Positions 30,852 through 39,772 of a DNA stretch of 64,000 bases are shown here, in pieces. Where the stretch lies: the NCBI GenBank assembly GCA_002314145.1, contig DCCG01000042.1, forward strand, positions 124,001 through 188,000, in the 5' to 3' direction. The first letter of the stretch is position 1. Every line of letters begins with the position of its first letter. The notes beneath the pieces are model-generated. The model was not told the DNA's origin. It searched no databases and saw only the letters and a list, made by a program, of their open reading frames with translations. The stretch comes from Thalassolituus sp. UBA1087 (GTDB taxonomy: Bacteria; Pseudomonadota; Gammaproteobacteria; Pseudomonadales; Oceanobacteraceae). Made by a program: the position numbers and the translations under genes.

Positions 30852-31655
30852 ATGTCTCGTATCAAACAAGCATTTGAGACTCTGGAAGGTCAGGGCAAAA
30901 AAGCGCTGATTCCATATATTACCGCGGGTGACCCGCAAAAAGAGGCCACTGTGCCCATGATGCATGCGCTGGTTGACGCGGGTGCCGATATTATCGAACT
31001 TGGGGTGCCGTTCTCGGACCCGATGGCGGATGGCCCGACCATTCAGCTGGCCTGTGAACGGGCGCTGGCGCATAACACCTCGTTGCATGATGTGCTGGGA
31101 ATGGTGGCGGAATTCCGCAAAACCAACGATAAAACACCTGTAGTGCTGATGGGGTATCTCAATCCGGTCGAGCGTATGGGCTATGAGGAATTTGCTACCA
31201 GTGCTGTGGCGTCTGGTGTTGATGGCGTACTGATGGTGGATCTGCCACCGGAAGAAGCGATTGATGTCGCGGATTTCTTTAAGTCACGTGATCTGGATAT
31301 GATTTATCTGATTGCCCCGACCACCAAAGACGAGCGTATGGAAGCCATTGCCCATGCCGGCAGCGGCTATGTGTATTATGTGTCACTGAAAGGTGTCACC
31401 GGTTCCAAAGCGCTGGATGTGGACGATGTCGCCCGCAATCTCGAGCGTATCCGCAGGCACGTTTCCATTCCGGTGGGGGTCGGGTTCGGTATCAGTAATG
31501 GCGAAACCGCCGCAGCCGTGTCCAAAGTGTGCGACGGAGTGATCGTTGGTTCGGCCATTGTGAATCTGATCGCCGCTAACGCTGAAGATGCCGCTGCTGC
31601 CAGAACCGATGTGTCGGCGCTGGTAAACAGCATGCGAACGGCGCTGGATGCCTGA
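30852..31655 (+). CDS. trpA: Tryptophan synthase alpha chain
   Basis: Cleaves indole-3-glycerol phosphate to indole, which passes to the beta chain; 267 residues. The catalytic residues are Glu49 ([11 protein letters not shown]) and Asp60 (MADGP); [10 protein letters not shown] and GVGFGIS bind phosphate. The start is ATG at 30852 ([19 protein letters not shown]), with CAGGAACAG upstream; a much longer in-frame extension runs into the repeat region and is rejected. folC follows after 5 bp, where accD would be expected in related genomes. Confidence 0.97.
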   Translation: MSRIKQAFETLEGQGKKALIPYITAGDPQKEATVPMMHALVDAGADIIELGVPFSDPMADGPTIQLACERALAHNTSLHDVLGMVAEFRKTNDKTPVVLMGYLNPVERMGYEEFATSAVASGVDGVLMVDLPPEEAIDVADFFKSRDLDMIYLIAPTTKDERMEAIAHAGSGYVYYVSLKGVTGSKALDVDDVARNLERIRRHVSIPVGVGFGISNGETAAAVSKVCDGVIVGSAIVNLIAANAEDAAAARTDVSALVNSMRTALDA

Positions 31656-31660
31656 TCAAT

Positions 31661-32926
31661 ATGAGCTTTAACGCCCGGAGCGCCACGCTTGAACAGTGGT
31701 TAGAGCGCATTGAAGCGCTGCATCCCAGTGAAATTGAGCTGGGATTGGCGCGTGTACGCGAGGTGGCCGAAAGGCTGGACTGCCTGCATCCGGCGCCGCT
31801 GGTTATTCTTGTTGGCGGAACCAATGGCAAGGGAACCACGTCCGCTTTGCTGGCGGCTTTGCTACAGTCACAGGGCATGAAGGTCGGTGTTTACAGTTCA
31901 CCGCACATTCATCGCTACAATGAGCGCGTCATGGTGAATGGCGACGAAGTCTCTGACGAAGAACTCTGTGCCGGCTTCCGCGCGGTGGAGGCCGGCCGCG
32001 GTGATACTCAACTCACTTATTTTGAATTCGGAACCCTGGCGGCGCTGAGCTGGTTCAGTGCTCAGCAACTGGATGCCTGTGTGCTGGAAATCGGCCTGGG
32101 CGGGCGGCTGGATGCGGTTAATATTGTCGAGCCCGATATTTCTGTGGTCACCAGCATCGGGCTGGATCATCAGGCCTGGCTGGGGGATACCCTGGAACAG
32201 ATTGCTTATGAGAAAGTCGGTATCGCGCGCCCGGGCAAAGTGCTGGTTTGTGGTCAGCCAGAGCCGCCGGCCAATGCCAGGATTGCGGTGCAGGAAATGG
32301 CGGCCAGCTGGGTAGGGCGTGGCGAATCTTTTGATGTCAGCCGCGATGAAGGCGGGACCTTACAGGTGCGTTTTCTTTATGACGGAACAGCCAGAGAATG
32401 GCATTTGCCAGAAGCCAGAATCCCCCATCATAATGTCGCCACCGCGTTGCAGACTCTGGCGTTGATGGACAGACTGCCACCACAGGATAAAGTAGAGCGG
32501 GTGCTGCACCATCTGCGTGTGCCCGGGCGGTTACAGAGCTACCGCAAAAGTACCGGGCTGAAACTGACTCTGGATGTTGCTCATAATGAACAGGCAGCCG
32601 CCTATCTGGCCGGATGTCTGCCCGCTGTTGATGGCATCATTCTGGGCATGCTGGGCGATAAAGACGCCGCAGCGGTGGCAGCGGTGTTGCCACAGCGCCA
32701 GCAGCTGATCTGTTGTGGTCTGGACTGTCCCCGCGGACTGACTGCCGCAGAGCTGGCGGCGCGTTTGCCTGCCGTTGCCGCTAGATTACAGCAGGCGACG
32801 GATGTTGCTGAGGCAATGCAGCAGTTGCCGGCCGAAGGCCACTGGCTGGTGTGCGGTTCCTTTTTTACCGTCGAGGCCGCAATGGATGTGATTAAACAGG
32901 AGCCTGAACAATGGAACAGCATTTAA
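31661..32926 (+). CDS. folC: Bifunctional folylpolyglutamate synthase / dihydrofolate synthase
   Basis: ATP-dependent ligase adding glutamate to dihydropteroate and folates, 421 residues, with an N-terminal Mur-ligase-like ATPase and a C-terminal ligase domain. The P-loop GGTNGKGTTSA is near 51-61; YSSPHIHRYNERV and GLGGRLDAVN are family motifs, and LDVAHNEQAA is in the C-terminal part. It is 5 bp after trpA and overlaps the next gene by 16 bp, so the operon is continuous. Confidence 0.96.
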   Translation: MSFNARSATLEQWLERIEALHPSEIELGLARVREVAERLDCLHPAPLVILVGGTNGKGTTSALLAALLQSQGMKVGVYSSPHIHRYNERVMVNGDEVSDEELCAGFRAVEAGRGDTQLTYFEFGTLAALSWFSAQQLDACVLEIGLGGRLDAVNIVEPDISVVTSIGLDHQAWLGDTLEQIAYEKVGIARPGKVLVCGQPEPPANARIAVQEMAASWVGRGESFDVSRDEGGTLQVRFLYDGTAREWHLPEARIPHHNVATALQTLALMDRLPPQDKVERVLHHLRVPGRLQSYRKSTGLKLTLDVAHNEQAAAYLAGCLPAVDGIILGMLGDKDAAAVAAVLPQRQQLICCGLDCPRGLTAAELAARLPAVAARLQQATDVAEAMQQLPAEGHWLVCGSFFTVEAAMDVIKQEPEQWNSI

Positions 32927-33465
32927 AGAAACGCATTATCGGTGCGCTGCTGACCGTGGTGGCGTTCGCTATTGCGTTGCCCATTGTGCTGGATGGCTCC
33001 CGCAGTGATGTTGGTCTGAGCAGCGATATTCCACCCCGGCCGGAATCTCCTGAATGGGCATTTGTGGAAGATGAACAGCAGGTACGCATCGAACTTGAAC
33101 AGCTGGAAAGCGGTGAAGCGGCGGAGGCGGTGCGTATTCCCGATGTTCCGGTGGCGGAACAGAATGAACAGGCGGACCCGGGTTCCCGGGGGGATCAGAC
33201 AACACTGGACAGTGATAATCTGCCGTATGCCTGGACGCTGCAGTTAGGGGCATTTTCTGATGAGAAAAATGCTTTTGATCTGCGCGACAAATTACGTAAG
33301 CAGGGCTATAAGGCCTACACTCAGGCGTTTCCGGACGATAACCTCACCCGTGTGTACGTGGGGCCTGAAGTACAACGCAGCGAAATTGAACGCTTACAGG
33401 ATAAGCTTAAGAAAACGCTGGGTATGAAAGACATTTATCTCCGCCGTTACCGTGCCGAGTCCTGA
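32911..33465 (+). CDS. dedD: DedD-like SPOR-domain cell-division protein
   Basis: Inner-membrane protein of 184 residues: a short cytoplasmic N-terminus, one transmembrane helix at about 9-27, an acidic/proline linker and a C-terminal SPOR domain at about 105-182 (YAWTLQLGAFSDEKNAFDLRD). SPOR domains bind denuded septal peptidoglycan, so it is expected to localise to the division site. It overlaps folC by 16 bp and precedes cvpA, as in E. coli and Pseudomonas. Confidence 0.9.
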   Translation: MEQHLKKRIIGALLTVVAFAIALPIVLDGSRSDVGLSSDIPPRPESPEWAFVEDEQQVRIELEQLESGEAAEAVRIPDVPVAEQNEQADPGSRGDQTTLDSDNLPYAWTLQLGAFSDEKNAFDLRDKLRKQGYKAYTQAFPDDNLTRVYVGPEVQRSEIERLQDKLKKTLGMKDIYLRRYRAES

Positions 33466-33490
33466 TGCGGATGTTCTGGTCTGGTGCTTT

Positions 33491-33499
33491 TGTTATACT
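33491..33499 (+). promoter_or_regulatory. Candidate extended -10 promoter upstream of cvpA
   Basis: TGTTATACT contains a TG motif one base ahead of TATACT (33494-33499), an extended -10 without a clear -35. It lies between dedD and cvpA and could give cvpA-purF independent expression. I see no clear PurR-type operator. Confidence 0.4.
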
Positions 33500-33527
33500 G
33501 CGCGCTTTCTCCAACAGGTAGGCCAGA

Positions 33528-34022
33528 ATGACGGTAATTGATTGGGTGATACTGGCAGTGGTGGCCGTATCCTGTCTGATCAGTCTGAAACGGGGCTTCG
33601 TTAAAGAAGCATTGTCACTTGCCAGCTGGGTGGCAGCTTTCGTCATCGCCCGTCTGTTCAGTGGTAACCTGGCCACCTTGCTGGATGGCATGGTAGAAAC
33701 CAACTCCCTGCGCTGGATTATTGCCTTTGTCATCCTGTTCGCTGGCACCATTACCATTGGTGCGATGATTAACCATCTGGTGGTTGAGATGGTGCGTATG
33801 ACCGGCCTGTCAGGCACTGACCGCGTCTTTGGTATGGTTTTTGGTCTGATCCGTGGCCTGGTGGTATTGGTCGCCATTGTTTATGGACTGCAGTTTACGA
33901 TGGTTCCCCAGGATGCCTGGTGGAACGATTCACTTTTTATCCCCCATCTGTCATCGATGGCCGACTGGGCAAGGAAAACCTTGCCGGGCGCTGCCGGGCA
34001 GGTGATCTCCCTAACAGAATAG
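33528..34022 (+). CDS. cvpA: CvpA family membrane protein
   Basis: Inner-membrane protein of 164 residues with about four hydrophobic segments (near 3-20, 28-45, 60-88 and 105-125). It is named after the E. coli colicin V production protein and is commonly encoded just before purF; its molecular function is unsettled. VIDWVILAVVAVSCLISLKR, then GFVKEALSLASW, is the conserved N-terminus. AACAGGTAGG lies just upstream of the start. Confidence 0.92.
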   Translation: MTVIDWVILAVVAVSCLISLKRGFVKEALSLASWVAAFVIARLFSGNLATLLDGMVETNSLRWIIAFVILFAGTITIGAMINHLVVEMVRMTGLSGTDRVFGMVFGLIRGLVVLVAIVYGLQFTMVPQDAWWNDSLFIPHLSSMADWARKTLPGAAGQVISLTE

Positions 34023-34049
34023 ATTCAGCTTGCTTGAGGTTTAACGCGC

Positions 34050-35573
34050 ATGTGCGGAATAGTGGGTATCGTTGGTAAATCCCATGTAAACCAGGCCATC
34101 TATGATGCCCTGACAGTATTACAGCACCGCGGTCAGGACGCCGCCGGTATCGTCACCAGTGATGGCAATAAATTCTGTCTGCGTAAAGACAATGGTCTGG
34201 TGAGTGATGTTTTCCGCACCCGTCATATGCAGCGACTGGTCGGGAACATGGGGATTGGTCATGTACGTTACCCCACGGCCGGCAGTTCCAGTTCGGCTGA
34301 GGCGCAGCCTTTTTATGTTAACTCGCCGTATGGCATTGTTCTGGCACACAATGGCAACCTGACCAATGCTGAACATCTGGCGCAGGATATATACCGCGAA
34401 GATCTGCGCCATGTGAACACCACCTCTGACTCTGAAGTTCTGCTGAATATTTTTGCGCACGAATTGCAGCAACAGGGACGCAGTCTCAAACCAACGCCGG
34501 ACATGATTTTTAAAGCCATTGAAAAGGTACACAAACGTGCCCGTGGCGGTTACGCCGTTGTCGCTATGATCAGTGGTTATGGGATTGTCGCTTTCCGTGA
34601 CCCTAACGGGATCCGCCCGGTGGTGTTCGGCAGACGCGATACAGAGCAGGGGCCGGAATACATGGTGGCGTCTGAGTCTGTGGCACTGGATGCGCTGGGC
34701 TATAAACGTGAGCGCGATATTGCGCCGGGTGAAGCCATTGTACTCACTGAAGAGGGCGAACTCTTTACCCGGCTATGTGCGGAAAATACCCGTTATACAC
34801 CCTGTATTTTTGAGCATGTTTATTTTGCCCGGGCTGATTCCATTATCGACAGTATTGCTGTTTATAAAGCACGTCTGCGTATGGGTGAAAAACTGGCGGA
34901 AAAAATTCTGCGCGAACGCCCTGATCACGATATCGATGTGGTTATCCCCATTCCCGATACCAGTCGTTCTTCCGCGCTGGAACTGGCAAACCGCCTTGGG
35001 GTTAAATACCGCGAAGGCTTTATGAAAAACCGCTACATCGGGCGTACCTTTATTATGCCCGGGCAACAACAGCGTAAAAAATCGGTTAAGCAGAAACTTA
35101 ACGCTCTGGATCTCGAATTCCGCGGTAAAAATGTATTACTGGTTGATGATTCCATTGTTCGCGGAACGACCTGTGAACAGATCATCGAAATGGCCCGTGA
35201 GGCGGGCGCCAGGAAGGTTTATTTTGCGTCTGCCGCACCGGCGGTGCGTTTTCCGAATGTGTATGGCATCGATATGCCGGCCAAAGAAGAGTTTATCGCG
35301 CACGATCGCAGCACCGAAGAAATTGCTGATGCAATCGGTGCTGACTGGTTAATTTATCAGGATCTGGATGATCTTATTGCTGCCTGTATCGAAGGCAGTA
35401 AATCCAAAGTGCGTGAATTCGACTGCTCCGTCTTTAACGGTGAATACGTGACCGGAGACATCGATGATGCCTACTTTAACCGCCTTTATGAACTGCGCAA
35501 TGACGCTTCCAAGGGCAAACGGGCAGCGATGGAAAATGTCGCCATTGATCTGCACAACGAAGCTGAATCCTGA
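34050..35573 (+). CDS. purF: Amidophosphoribosyltransferase
   Basis: First committed enzyme of purine synthesis (PRPP plus glutamine to phosphoribosylamine), 507 residues. The N-terminal nucleophile is Cys2 (MCGIVGIVG), exposed after Met removal. The glutaminase domain runs to about 230, and the phosphoribosyltransferase domain carries the PRPP loop [13 protein letters not shown] near 363-375. No propeptide and no Fe-S cysteines of the Bacillus type are seen. It forms a unit with cvpA (27 bp upstream) and metZ (14 bp downstream). Confidence 0.98.
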   Translation: MCGIVGIVGKSHVNQAIYDALTVLQHRGQDAAGIVTSDGNKFCLRKDNGLVSDVFRTRHMQRLVGNMGIGHVRYPTAGSSSSAEAQPFYVNSPYGIVLAHNGNLTNAEHLAQDIYREDLRHVNTTSDSEVLLNIFAHELQQQGRSLKPTPDMIFKAIEKVHKRARGGYAVVAMISGYGIVAFRDPNGIRPVVFGRRDTEQGPEYMVASESVALDALGYKRERDIAPGEAIVLTEEGELFTRLCAENTRYTPCIFEHVYFARADSIIDSIAVYKARLRMGEKLAEKILRERPDHDIDVVIPIPDTSRSSALELANRLGVKYREGFMKNRYIGRTFIMPGQQQRKKSVKQKLNALDLEFRGKNVLLVDDSIVRGTTCEQIIEMAREAGARKVYFASAAPAVRFPNVYGIDMPAKEEFIAHDRSTEEIADAIGADWLIYQDLDDLIAACIEGSKSKVREFDCSVFNGEYVTGDIDDAYFNRLYELRNDASKGKRAAMENVAIDLHNEAES

Positions 35574-35587
35574 GCCGGGCTGACTGC

Positions 35588-36802
35588 ATGAAAGATTTTT
35601 CTGAATTTAATGACCGTTACCAGTCTGATCTGGACGGCTGCTCCTTTGAAACCCTGGCCGTACGGGGTGGCCAGGTGCGTACGCCGGAATGCGAACATGG
35701 CGAACCTATTTTTGCGACCAGCAGTTACGTTTTTAATTCTGCCGCCGAAGCCGCTGCACGTTTTGCCGGTGAATCCGAAGGTAATGTTTACTCCCGTTAT
35801 ACCAATCCGACGGTACGTACCTTTGAAGACCGTCTGGCGGCACTTGAAGGCGGCGAAGCATGCGCGGCTACCTCGTCGGGTATGGCGGCGATTTACGCTG
35901 TTGCTATTTCGCAGCTGAAAAGCGGGGACCATCTGCTGTGTTCTGCCAGTGTATTCGGCAGCACCATCAAATTATTTGAGTCTTACCTGCGTAAGTTTGG
36001 TGTCGACATTGAGTATGTTGACCTTGTCGATCTGGACGACTGGAAAAGTAAAATCAGAGACAACACCAAAATGCTGTTTCTGGAATCGCCCTCCAATCCT
36101 CTGAATGAAGTGGCTGATATCCGCGCCCTCAGTAAGATAGCAAAAGCGGCCGGCGCATTGCTGGTCGTCGATAACTGTTTCTGTACGCCGGCTATTCAGC
36201 AACCCTTGTCGCTGGGCGCTGATCTCGTCGTGCATTCCGCCACTAAGTACATTGATGGTCAGGGCCGTTGCATGGGCGGTGCCGTGGTGGGCCCGGAAGA
36301 ACAGGTGGAGAAAGTGGTTGGTGTGCTGCGTTCAGCCGGACCAACCATGAGTCCGTTCAATGCCTGGGTTTTCCTGAAAGGGCTGGAAACACTCAAACTG
36401 CGGATGAAAGCGCACAGTGATAACGCCATGGCGCTGGCACAATGGCTTGATGCGCATCCGAAGGTTAAAACGGTTAATTACTGTGGTTTGCCGCAGCATG
36501 CCGGTCATAAACTGGCGACGGAACAACAGTCTATGTATGGCGGTGTACTGTCGTTTGAAGTGGTTGGCGGTCAGGAGGAAGCCTGGAAGGTGGTTGATGC
36601 GACGCGCATGATTTCTATTACCGCGAATCTTGGCGATACCAAAACCACCATTACTCATCCGGGAACCACGACCCACGGCCGTCTGGCAGAGGAAGAACGC
36701 AAAAAAGCCGGCATTTCTCTGGCGTTGCTGCGTGTAGCGGTGGGGCTGGAGAATATCGATGATATCCGGCGGGATCTGGCCCGCGGTCTGGACGCTCTGT
36801 AG
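35588..36802 (+). CDS. metZ: O-succinylhomoserine sulfhydrylase
   Basis: PLP enzyme making homocysteine directly from O-succinylhomoserine and sulfide, 404 residues. The PLP lysine is Lys220 in HSATKYIDGQG; YSRYTNPTV, EGGEACAATSSGMAAI and FLESPSNPL are gamma-family motifs. The position after purF is the Pseudomonas arrangement, which favours MetZ over MetB/MetC. A strong terminator follows. Confidence 0.94.
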   Translation: MKDFSEFNDRYQSDLDGCSFETLAVRGGQVRTPECEHGEPIFATSSYVFNSAAEAAARFAGESEGNVYSRYTNPTVRTFEDRLAALEGGEACAATSSGMAAIYAVAISQLKSGDHLLCSASVFGSTIKLFESYLRKFGVDIEYVDLVDLDDWKSKIRDNTKMLFLESPSNPLNEVADIRALSKIAKAAGALLVVDNCFCTPAIQQPLSLGADLVVHSATKYIDGQGRCMGGAVVGPEEQVEKVVGVLRSAGPTMSPFNAWVFLKGLETLKLRMKAHSDNAMALAQWLDAHPKVKTVNYCGLPQHAGHKLATEQQSMYGGVLSFEVVGGQEEAWKVVDATRMISITANLGDTKTTITHPGTTTHGRLAEEERKKAGISLALLRVAVGLENIDDIRRDLARGLDAL

Positions 36803-36845
36803 TCTTTTATTCATCAGTCCGGCAATGGATCGGTTGGGTCCTGTT

Positions 36846-36883
36846 ATCCCGCCCGCGGTAACCGCCACGGGCGGGATTTTTAT
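36846..36883 (+). terminator. Terminator after metZ
   Basis: A 10-bp perfect stem, ATCCCGCCCG at 36846-36855 with CGGGCGGGAT at 36868-36877, and a loop that itself contains GCGGTAACCGC; followed by TTTTATTT. It acts on the + strand only. Confidence 0.9.
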
Positions 36884-37279
36884 TTAAGCGCCGTTGGCGT
36901 TCAGCAGCCCCCGTTCAATCAGCACTTCTTCCGCCTGAAACATGCCGTTGAGGGTGGCCGGAAAGCCGGCGTATACCGCCATTTGCAATATCGTCTCGGT
37001 GATTTCCGTTGCACTGCAGCCGACGTTGAGGGCGCCGTGTACATGTACTTTCAGTTGTGGCTGGCAGTTGCCCATGGCAGTCAGTGCAGCCAGGGTAATC
37101 AGTTCCCGGGTGCGCAGGTCCAGACCCGGGCGGGCGTAAATATCGCCGAACGGAAATTCAATAATATAGCGCGCCAGATCCGGACAAACCTTGCTCAGAC
37201 TGTCAATGACCTTCTGTCCCTGTGCTCCGTCAATCTGCTCCAGCCTGTTCAGTCCTTCGGTATAGCGTTGATTACTCAT
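36884..37279 (-). CDS. Carboxymuconolactone decarboxylase family protein
   Basis: Small alpha-helical protein of 131 residues in the CMD/AhpD-like family. LRTRELITLAALTAMGNCQPQLKVHVHGALNVGCSATEITE is the family core, read here in pieces at about residues 48-88. There is no CxxC, so it is not an AhpD-type peroxidase reductase; the histidine region HVHGALN fits the decarboxylase-like branch. Start ATG at 37279 with GGAGCC upstream. It lies directly downstream of merR, behind a MerR-type promoter, so it is probably that regulator's target. Substrate unknown. Confidence 0.87.
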   Translation of the reverse strand: MSNQRYTEGLNRLEQIDGAQGQKVIDSLSKVCPDLARYIIEFPFGDIYARPGLDLRTRELITLAALTAMGNCQPQLKVHVHGALNVGCSATEITETILQMAVYAGFPATLNGMFQAEEVLIERGLLNANGA

Positions 37280-37307
37280 AATATGGCTCCTGTGAAATAA
37301 CTCAGGC

Positions 37308-37339
37308 AGCCTGATGGTTAGAGTAACCTCTAAGTCAAG
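37308..37339 (-). promoter_or_regulatory. MerR-type operator/promoter upstream of the CMD-family gene
   Basis: On the minus strand, -35 TTGACT (37338-37333) is followed by the dyad TTAGAG-GTTA-CTCTAA (37333-37318). A poor -10 (CAGGCT, 37313-37308) falls at a 19-bp spacing. An over-long spacer filled by a dyad is the hallmark of MerR-regulated promoters. It lies wholly between merR and the CMD-family gene. Confidence 0.7.
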
Positions 37340-37355
37340 CGTGAATTCTGTTGTG

Positions 37356-37706
37356 CTATGTCTGCTGTCTGTACCACTCGATCTTGGCATCCAGTGCATT
37401 GAGGTGTTGTTGTTCCTCACGAATGCGTTGCTGCAGCTGAATTCTGTGTTCCGTCAGGAGCGCCTGGCGCTGTTGCAGGGTGCTGTCTCCGGCTGACCGC
37501 AAGCCGGCATAGCGGATAATATTTTTTAACGGCATGCCCGTCTCTTTCAGCCGGTTGATGAAGGATGCCCACTCAATGTCTTTCGACTGATACATCCTGC
37601 GGCCGGCCTGGTCACGGCGTATGTCATTCAGCAGACCGAGTTTTTCGTAGTATCTCAGAGTGTGGGTACTGAGCCCTGTGCGGCGTGAAAATTCCGCTAT
37701 CTGCAT
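37356..37706 (-). CDS. MerR family transcriptional regulator
   Basis: DNA-distorting activator/repressor of 116 residues. The N-terminal winged helix is IAEFSRRTGLSTHTLRYYEKLGLL, followed by a dimerisation coiled coil at about 75-113 (QRQALLTEHRIQLQQRI). No metal-binding cysteines are present, so it is not of the CueR/ZntR/MerR metal type; the sequence resembles regulators of oxidoreductases or redox-active compounds. The short C-terminus leaves little room for a ligand domain. GGGAG precedes the ATG. Its likely target is the next gene. Confidence 0.9.
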   Translation of the reverse strand: MQIAEFSRRTGLSTHTLRYYEKLGLLNDIRRDQAGRRMYQSKDIEWASFINRLKETGMPLKNIIRYAGLRSAGDSTLQQRQALLTEHRIQLQQRIREEQQHLNALDAKIEWYRQQT

Positions 37707-37802
37707 AGTGTATTACTCCCTGTTTATGTGCGTTTCAGACCAATAATGAATCGCAGATATGTTCAAAACTGTGACTCTTATGCAAACCTGGTTTATCAAC
37801 CT

Positions 37803-37831
37803 TTGGCACTGGCGGTGAAGTTGATTATCCT
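37803..37831 (+). promoter_or_regulatory. Sigma70-type promoter of the moxR operon
   Basis: TTGGCA (37803-37808), 17-base spacer, TATCCT (37826-37831); predicted start about 37838, 19 bases before the moxR ATG. Confidence 0.6.
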
Positions 37832-37856
37832 TATTCAAACACTTCAGGATCGGAAT

Positions 37857-38789
37857 ATGTCACTGCCTATCGAGACGATTGTCGGCCAGCTTAATCAAGT
37901 CATTCTTGGTAAAGAACTGCAAATAAAACTGGCGCTTGCCTGCTTATTGGCCCGCGGACACCTGTTAATTGAAGATTTACCCGGCATGGGGAAAACAACG
38001 CTCTCGCATGCGCTCGCCGGCACCCTGGGGCTGGAATATAAACGTATACAGTTTACTTCGGATCTGCTGCCTGCGGATATTCTCGGGGTGAGTATTTTTG
38101 AACGCCAGGCTGACTCCGATACCGGGCAATTCCGCTTTCATCCCGGGCCGGTATTCAGCCAGGTGCTGTTGGCGGATGAAATTAACCGTGCTACGCCCAA
38201 GGCTCAGAGTGCGTTACTGGAAGCCATGGAGGAAGGGCAGGTAACGGTTGAGGGGGAAACCCGTCCTCTGCCTGATCCTTTCTTCGTCATTGCAACTCAG
38301 AATCCGGTTTCTCAGTCAGGCACCTTCCCACTGCCGGAGTCACAGCTTGACCGCTTTCTGATGTGTATTCAGCTTGGTTACCCGGACGAGCGCGCTGAGC
38401 GTGAACTGCTCGAAGGCCGTGACCGGCGGGCGCTGGCCAATGCATTAAAAGCATTGGTATCAGAAAAAGCACTGCGTCAGCTGCAGGGGTTGGTAAACAA
38501 AATTAAGGCGTCATCCAGCGTATTGGATTATCTGCAGCGTATCGTGGCCTATACCCGTTATGAAGGCGGATATCAGTATGGTTTATCGCCGCGCGGTGCG
38601 CAGGCATTGTTGCGTGCCGCGAGAGCCTGGGCGCTGGTAGAAGGGGAAGGAAAGAGAAACTATCTGTTGCCGGAAGACATTCAGGCGGTGTTGCCGGCGG
38701 TTGTCGATCATCGCCTGGCAGACGCAGCCGACGGGGGAGGGCACAGTGTTTCTCAGAGTATTCTGGCGTCGGTACCGGTTCTGGTCTGA
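37857..38789 (+). CDS. MoxR family AAA+ ATPase
   Basis: Chaperone-like AAA+ ATPase of 310 residues. Walker A GMGKTT near 44-49, Walker B VLLADEINRATPKAQSALLE, sensor 1 (FFVIATQNP) and the MoxR-specific lid domain (SPRGAQALLRAARAWA) are visible. The start is MSLPIETIVGQ at 37857; the longer in-frame extension begins upstream of the promoter and is rejected. It is the first gene of a MoxR-DUF58-TgpA operon. In this arrangement it is thought to act on proteins binding the DUF58 partner; the target is not known. Confidence 0.92.
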   Translation: MSLPIETIVGQLNQVILGKELQIKLALACLLARGHLLIEDLPGMGKTTLSHALAGTLGLEYKRIQFTSDLLPADILGVSIFERQADSDTGQFRFHPGPVFSQVLLADEINRATPKAQSALLEAMEEGQVTVEGETRPLPDPFFVIATQNPVSQSGTFPLPESQLDRFLMCIQLGYPDERAERELLEGRDRRALANALKALVSEKALRQLQGLVNKIKASSSVLDYLQRIVAYTRYEGGYQYGLSPRGAQALLRAARAWALVEGEGKRNYLLPEDIQAVLPAVVDHRLADAADGGGHSVSQSILASVPVLV

Positions 38790-39772
38790 TGGCTTTCAGA
38801 GAAGCAATACAGACGCGCTGGCGTCAGTGGCTGGACCGTCGCATTCCTCCCGCCAGTGAGGTAACGCTTGGCCATAAATCCATTTTTATTTTACCTACGC
38901 GCACCGGCTGGCTGTTCGCCGGATTATTACTCCTGTTGTTAATTACCGCCATTAACTATCAGAACAGCCTGATATATGGATTGGCTTTCTGGCTGTTCAG
39001 TATGGGATTGGCGGCAATGATTTTTACATTCCGTAATCTTGCCGGCCTGGTGCTTCAGGCAGGCCATGTTAATCCTGTATTTGCCGGCGATGTCGCCGAA
39101 CTGCCGTTACGGCTTTCAGCGCAGAAAAAAAGACTCCATGAAGCCCTGGTGATTGGTTATCCCGACGATGTCAGTGTGGTGGCTGACGCTGCCGCCGGGA
39201 TGAAAAATAATGTCAATCTGAGTTACCGTACCTGGCAGCGCGGCTGGCTTAATCCCGGACGGCTGCGTCTGGAAAGCTGCTTTCCGCTGGGTCTGTTCCG
39301 GGCGTGGACCTGGGTTAAGCTGGATTTCAGGGGGTTAGTTTATCCGCAGCCTGAGTATGTGCCTTTTGTCTTTGCGGCAGGGGAAGCCGGTGACCAGATT
39401 GCCGGTATGCCGTCGCGGGAATCCGGCCAGCAGGATTTTCATGGATTAAGGCCATACCAGCCCGGTGACTCCATGAAAATCATAGCCTGGAAACAGGTTG
39501 CACAGGGCAAAGGAATGGTCACTAAAGAATTTGACCACGATGAAGGTGCCAGTTGCTGGCTGGATTGGGAATCACTGGCCCCGGCGCACACAGAAACCCG
39601 CCTGGCCCGGCTGACCGGCTGGGTCATCGAGGCTGAGAAACGGCACTGGCGTTATGGGTTGCGGCTGCCGGGGACTGAAATAGCACCCGATAATACAGAA
39701 GTGCACCGCGATCAGTGCCTGCGGGCTTTAGCATTGTTTAATTTAACTGGGGGGGAGAAAGTCGATGACTGA
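38789..39772 (+). CDS. DUF58 domain-containing membrane protein
   Basis: 327 residues; two hydrophobic segments near 33-52 and 55-80, then a beta-rich region and the DUF58 core (RPYQPGDSMKIIAWKQVAQG). DUF58 proteins are the standard partners of MoxR ATPases. The start overlaps moxR by 1 bp and the stop overlaps tgpA by 8 bp, so all three are coupled. Molecular role unknown; a von Willebrand-like fold is suspected for the family. Confidence 0.88.
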   Translation: MAFREAIQTRWRQWLDRRIPPASEVTLGHKSIFILPTRTGWLFAGLLLLLLITAINYQNSLIYGLAFWLFSMGLAAMIFTFRNLAGLVLQAGHVNPVFAGDVAELPLRLSAQKKRLHEALVIGYPDDVSVVADAAAGMKNNVNLSYRTWQRGWLNPGRLRLESCFPLGLFRAWTWVKLDFRGLVYPQPEYVPFVFAAGEAGDQIAGMPSRESGQQDFHGLRPYQPGDSMKIIAWKQVAQGKGMVTKEFDHDEGASCWLDWESLAPAHTETRLARLTGWVIEAEKRHWRYGLRLPGTEIAPDNTEVHRDQCLRALALFNLTGGEKVDD

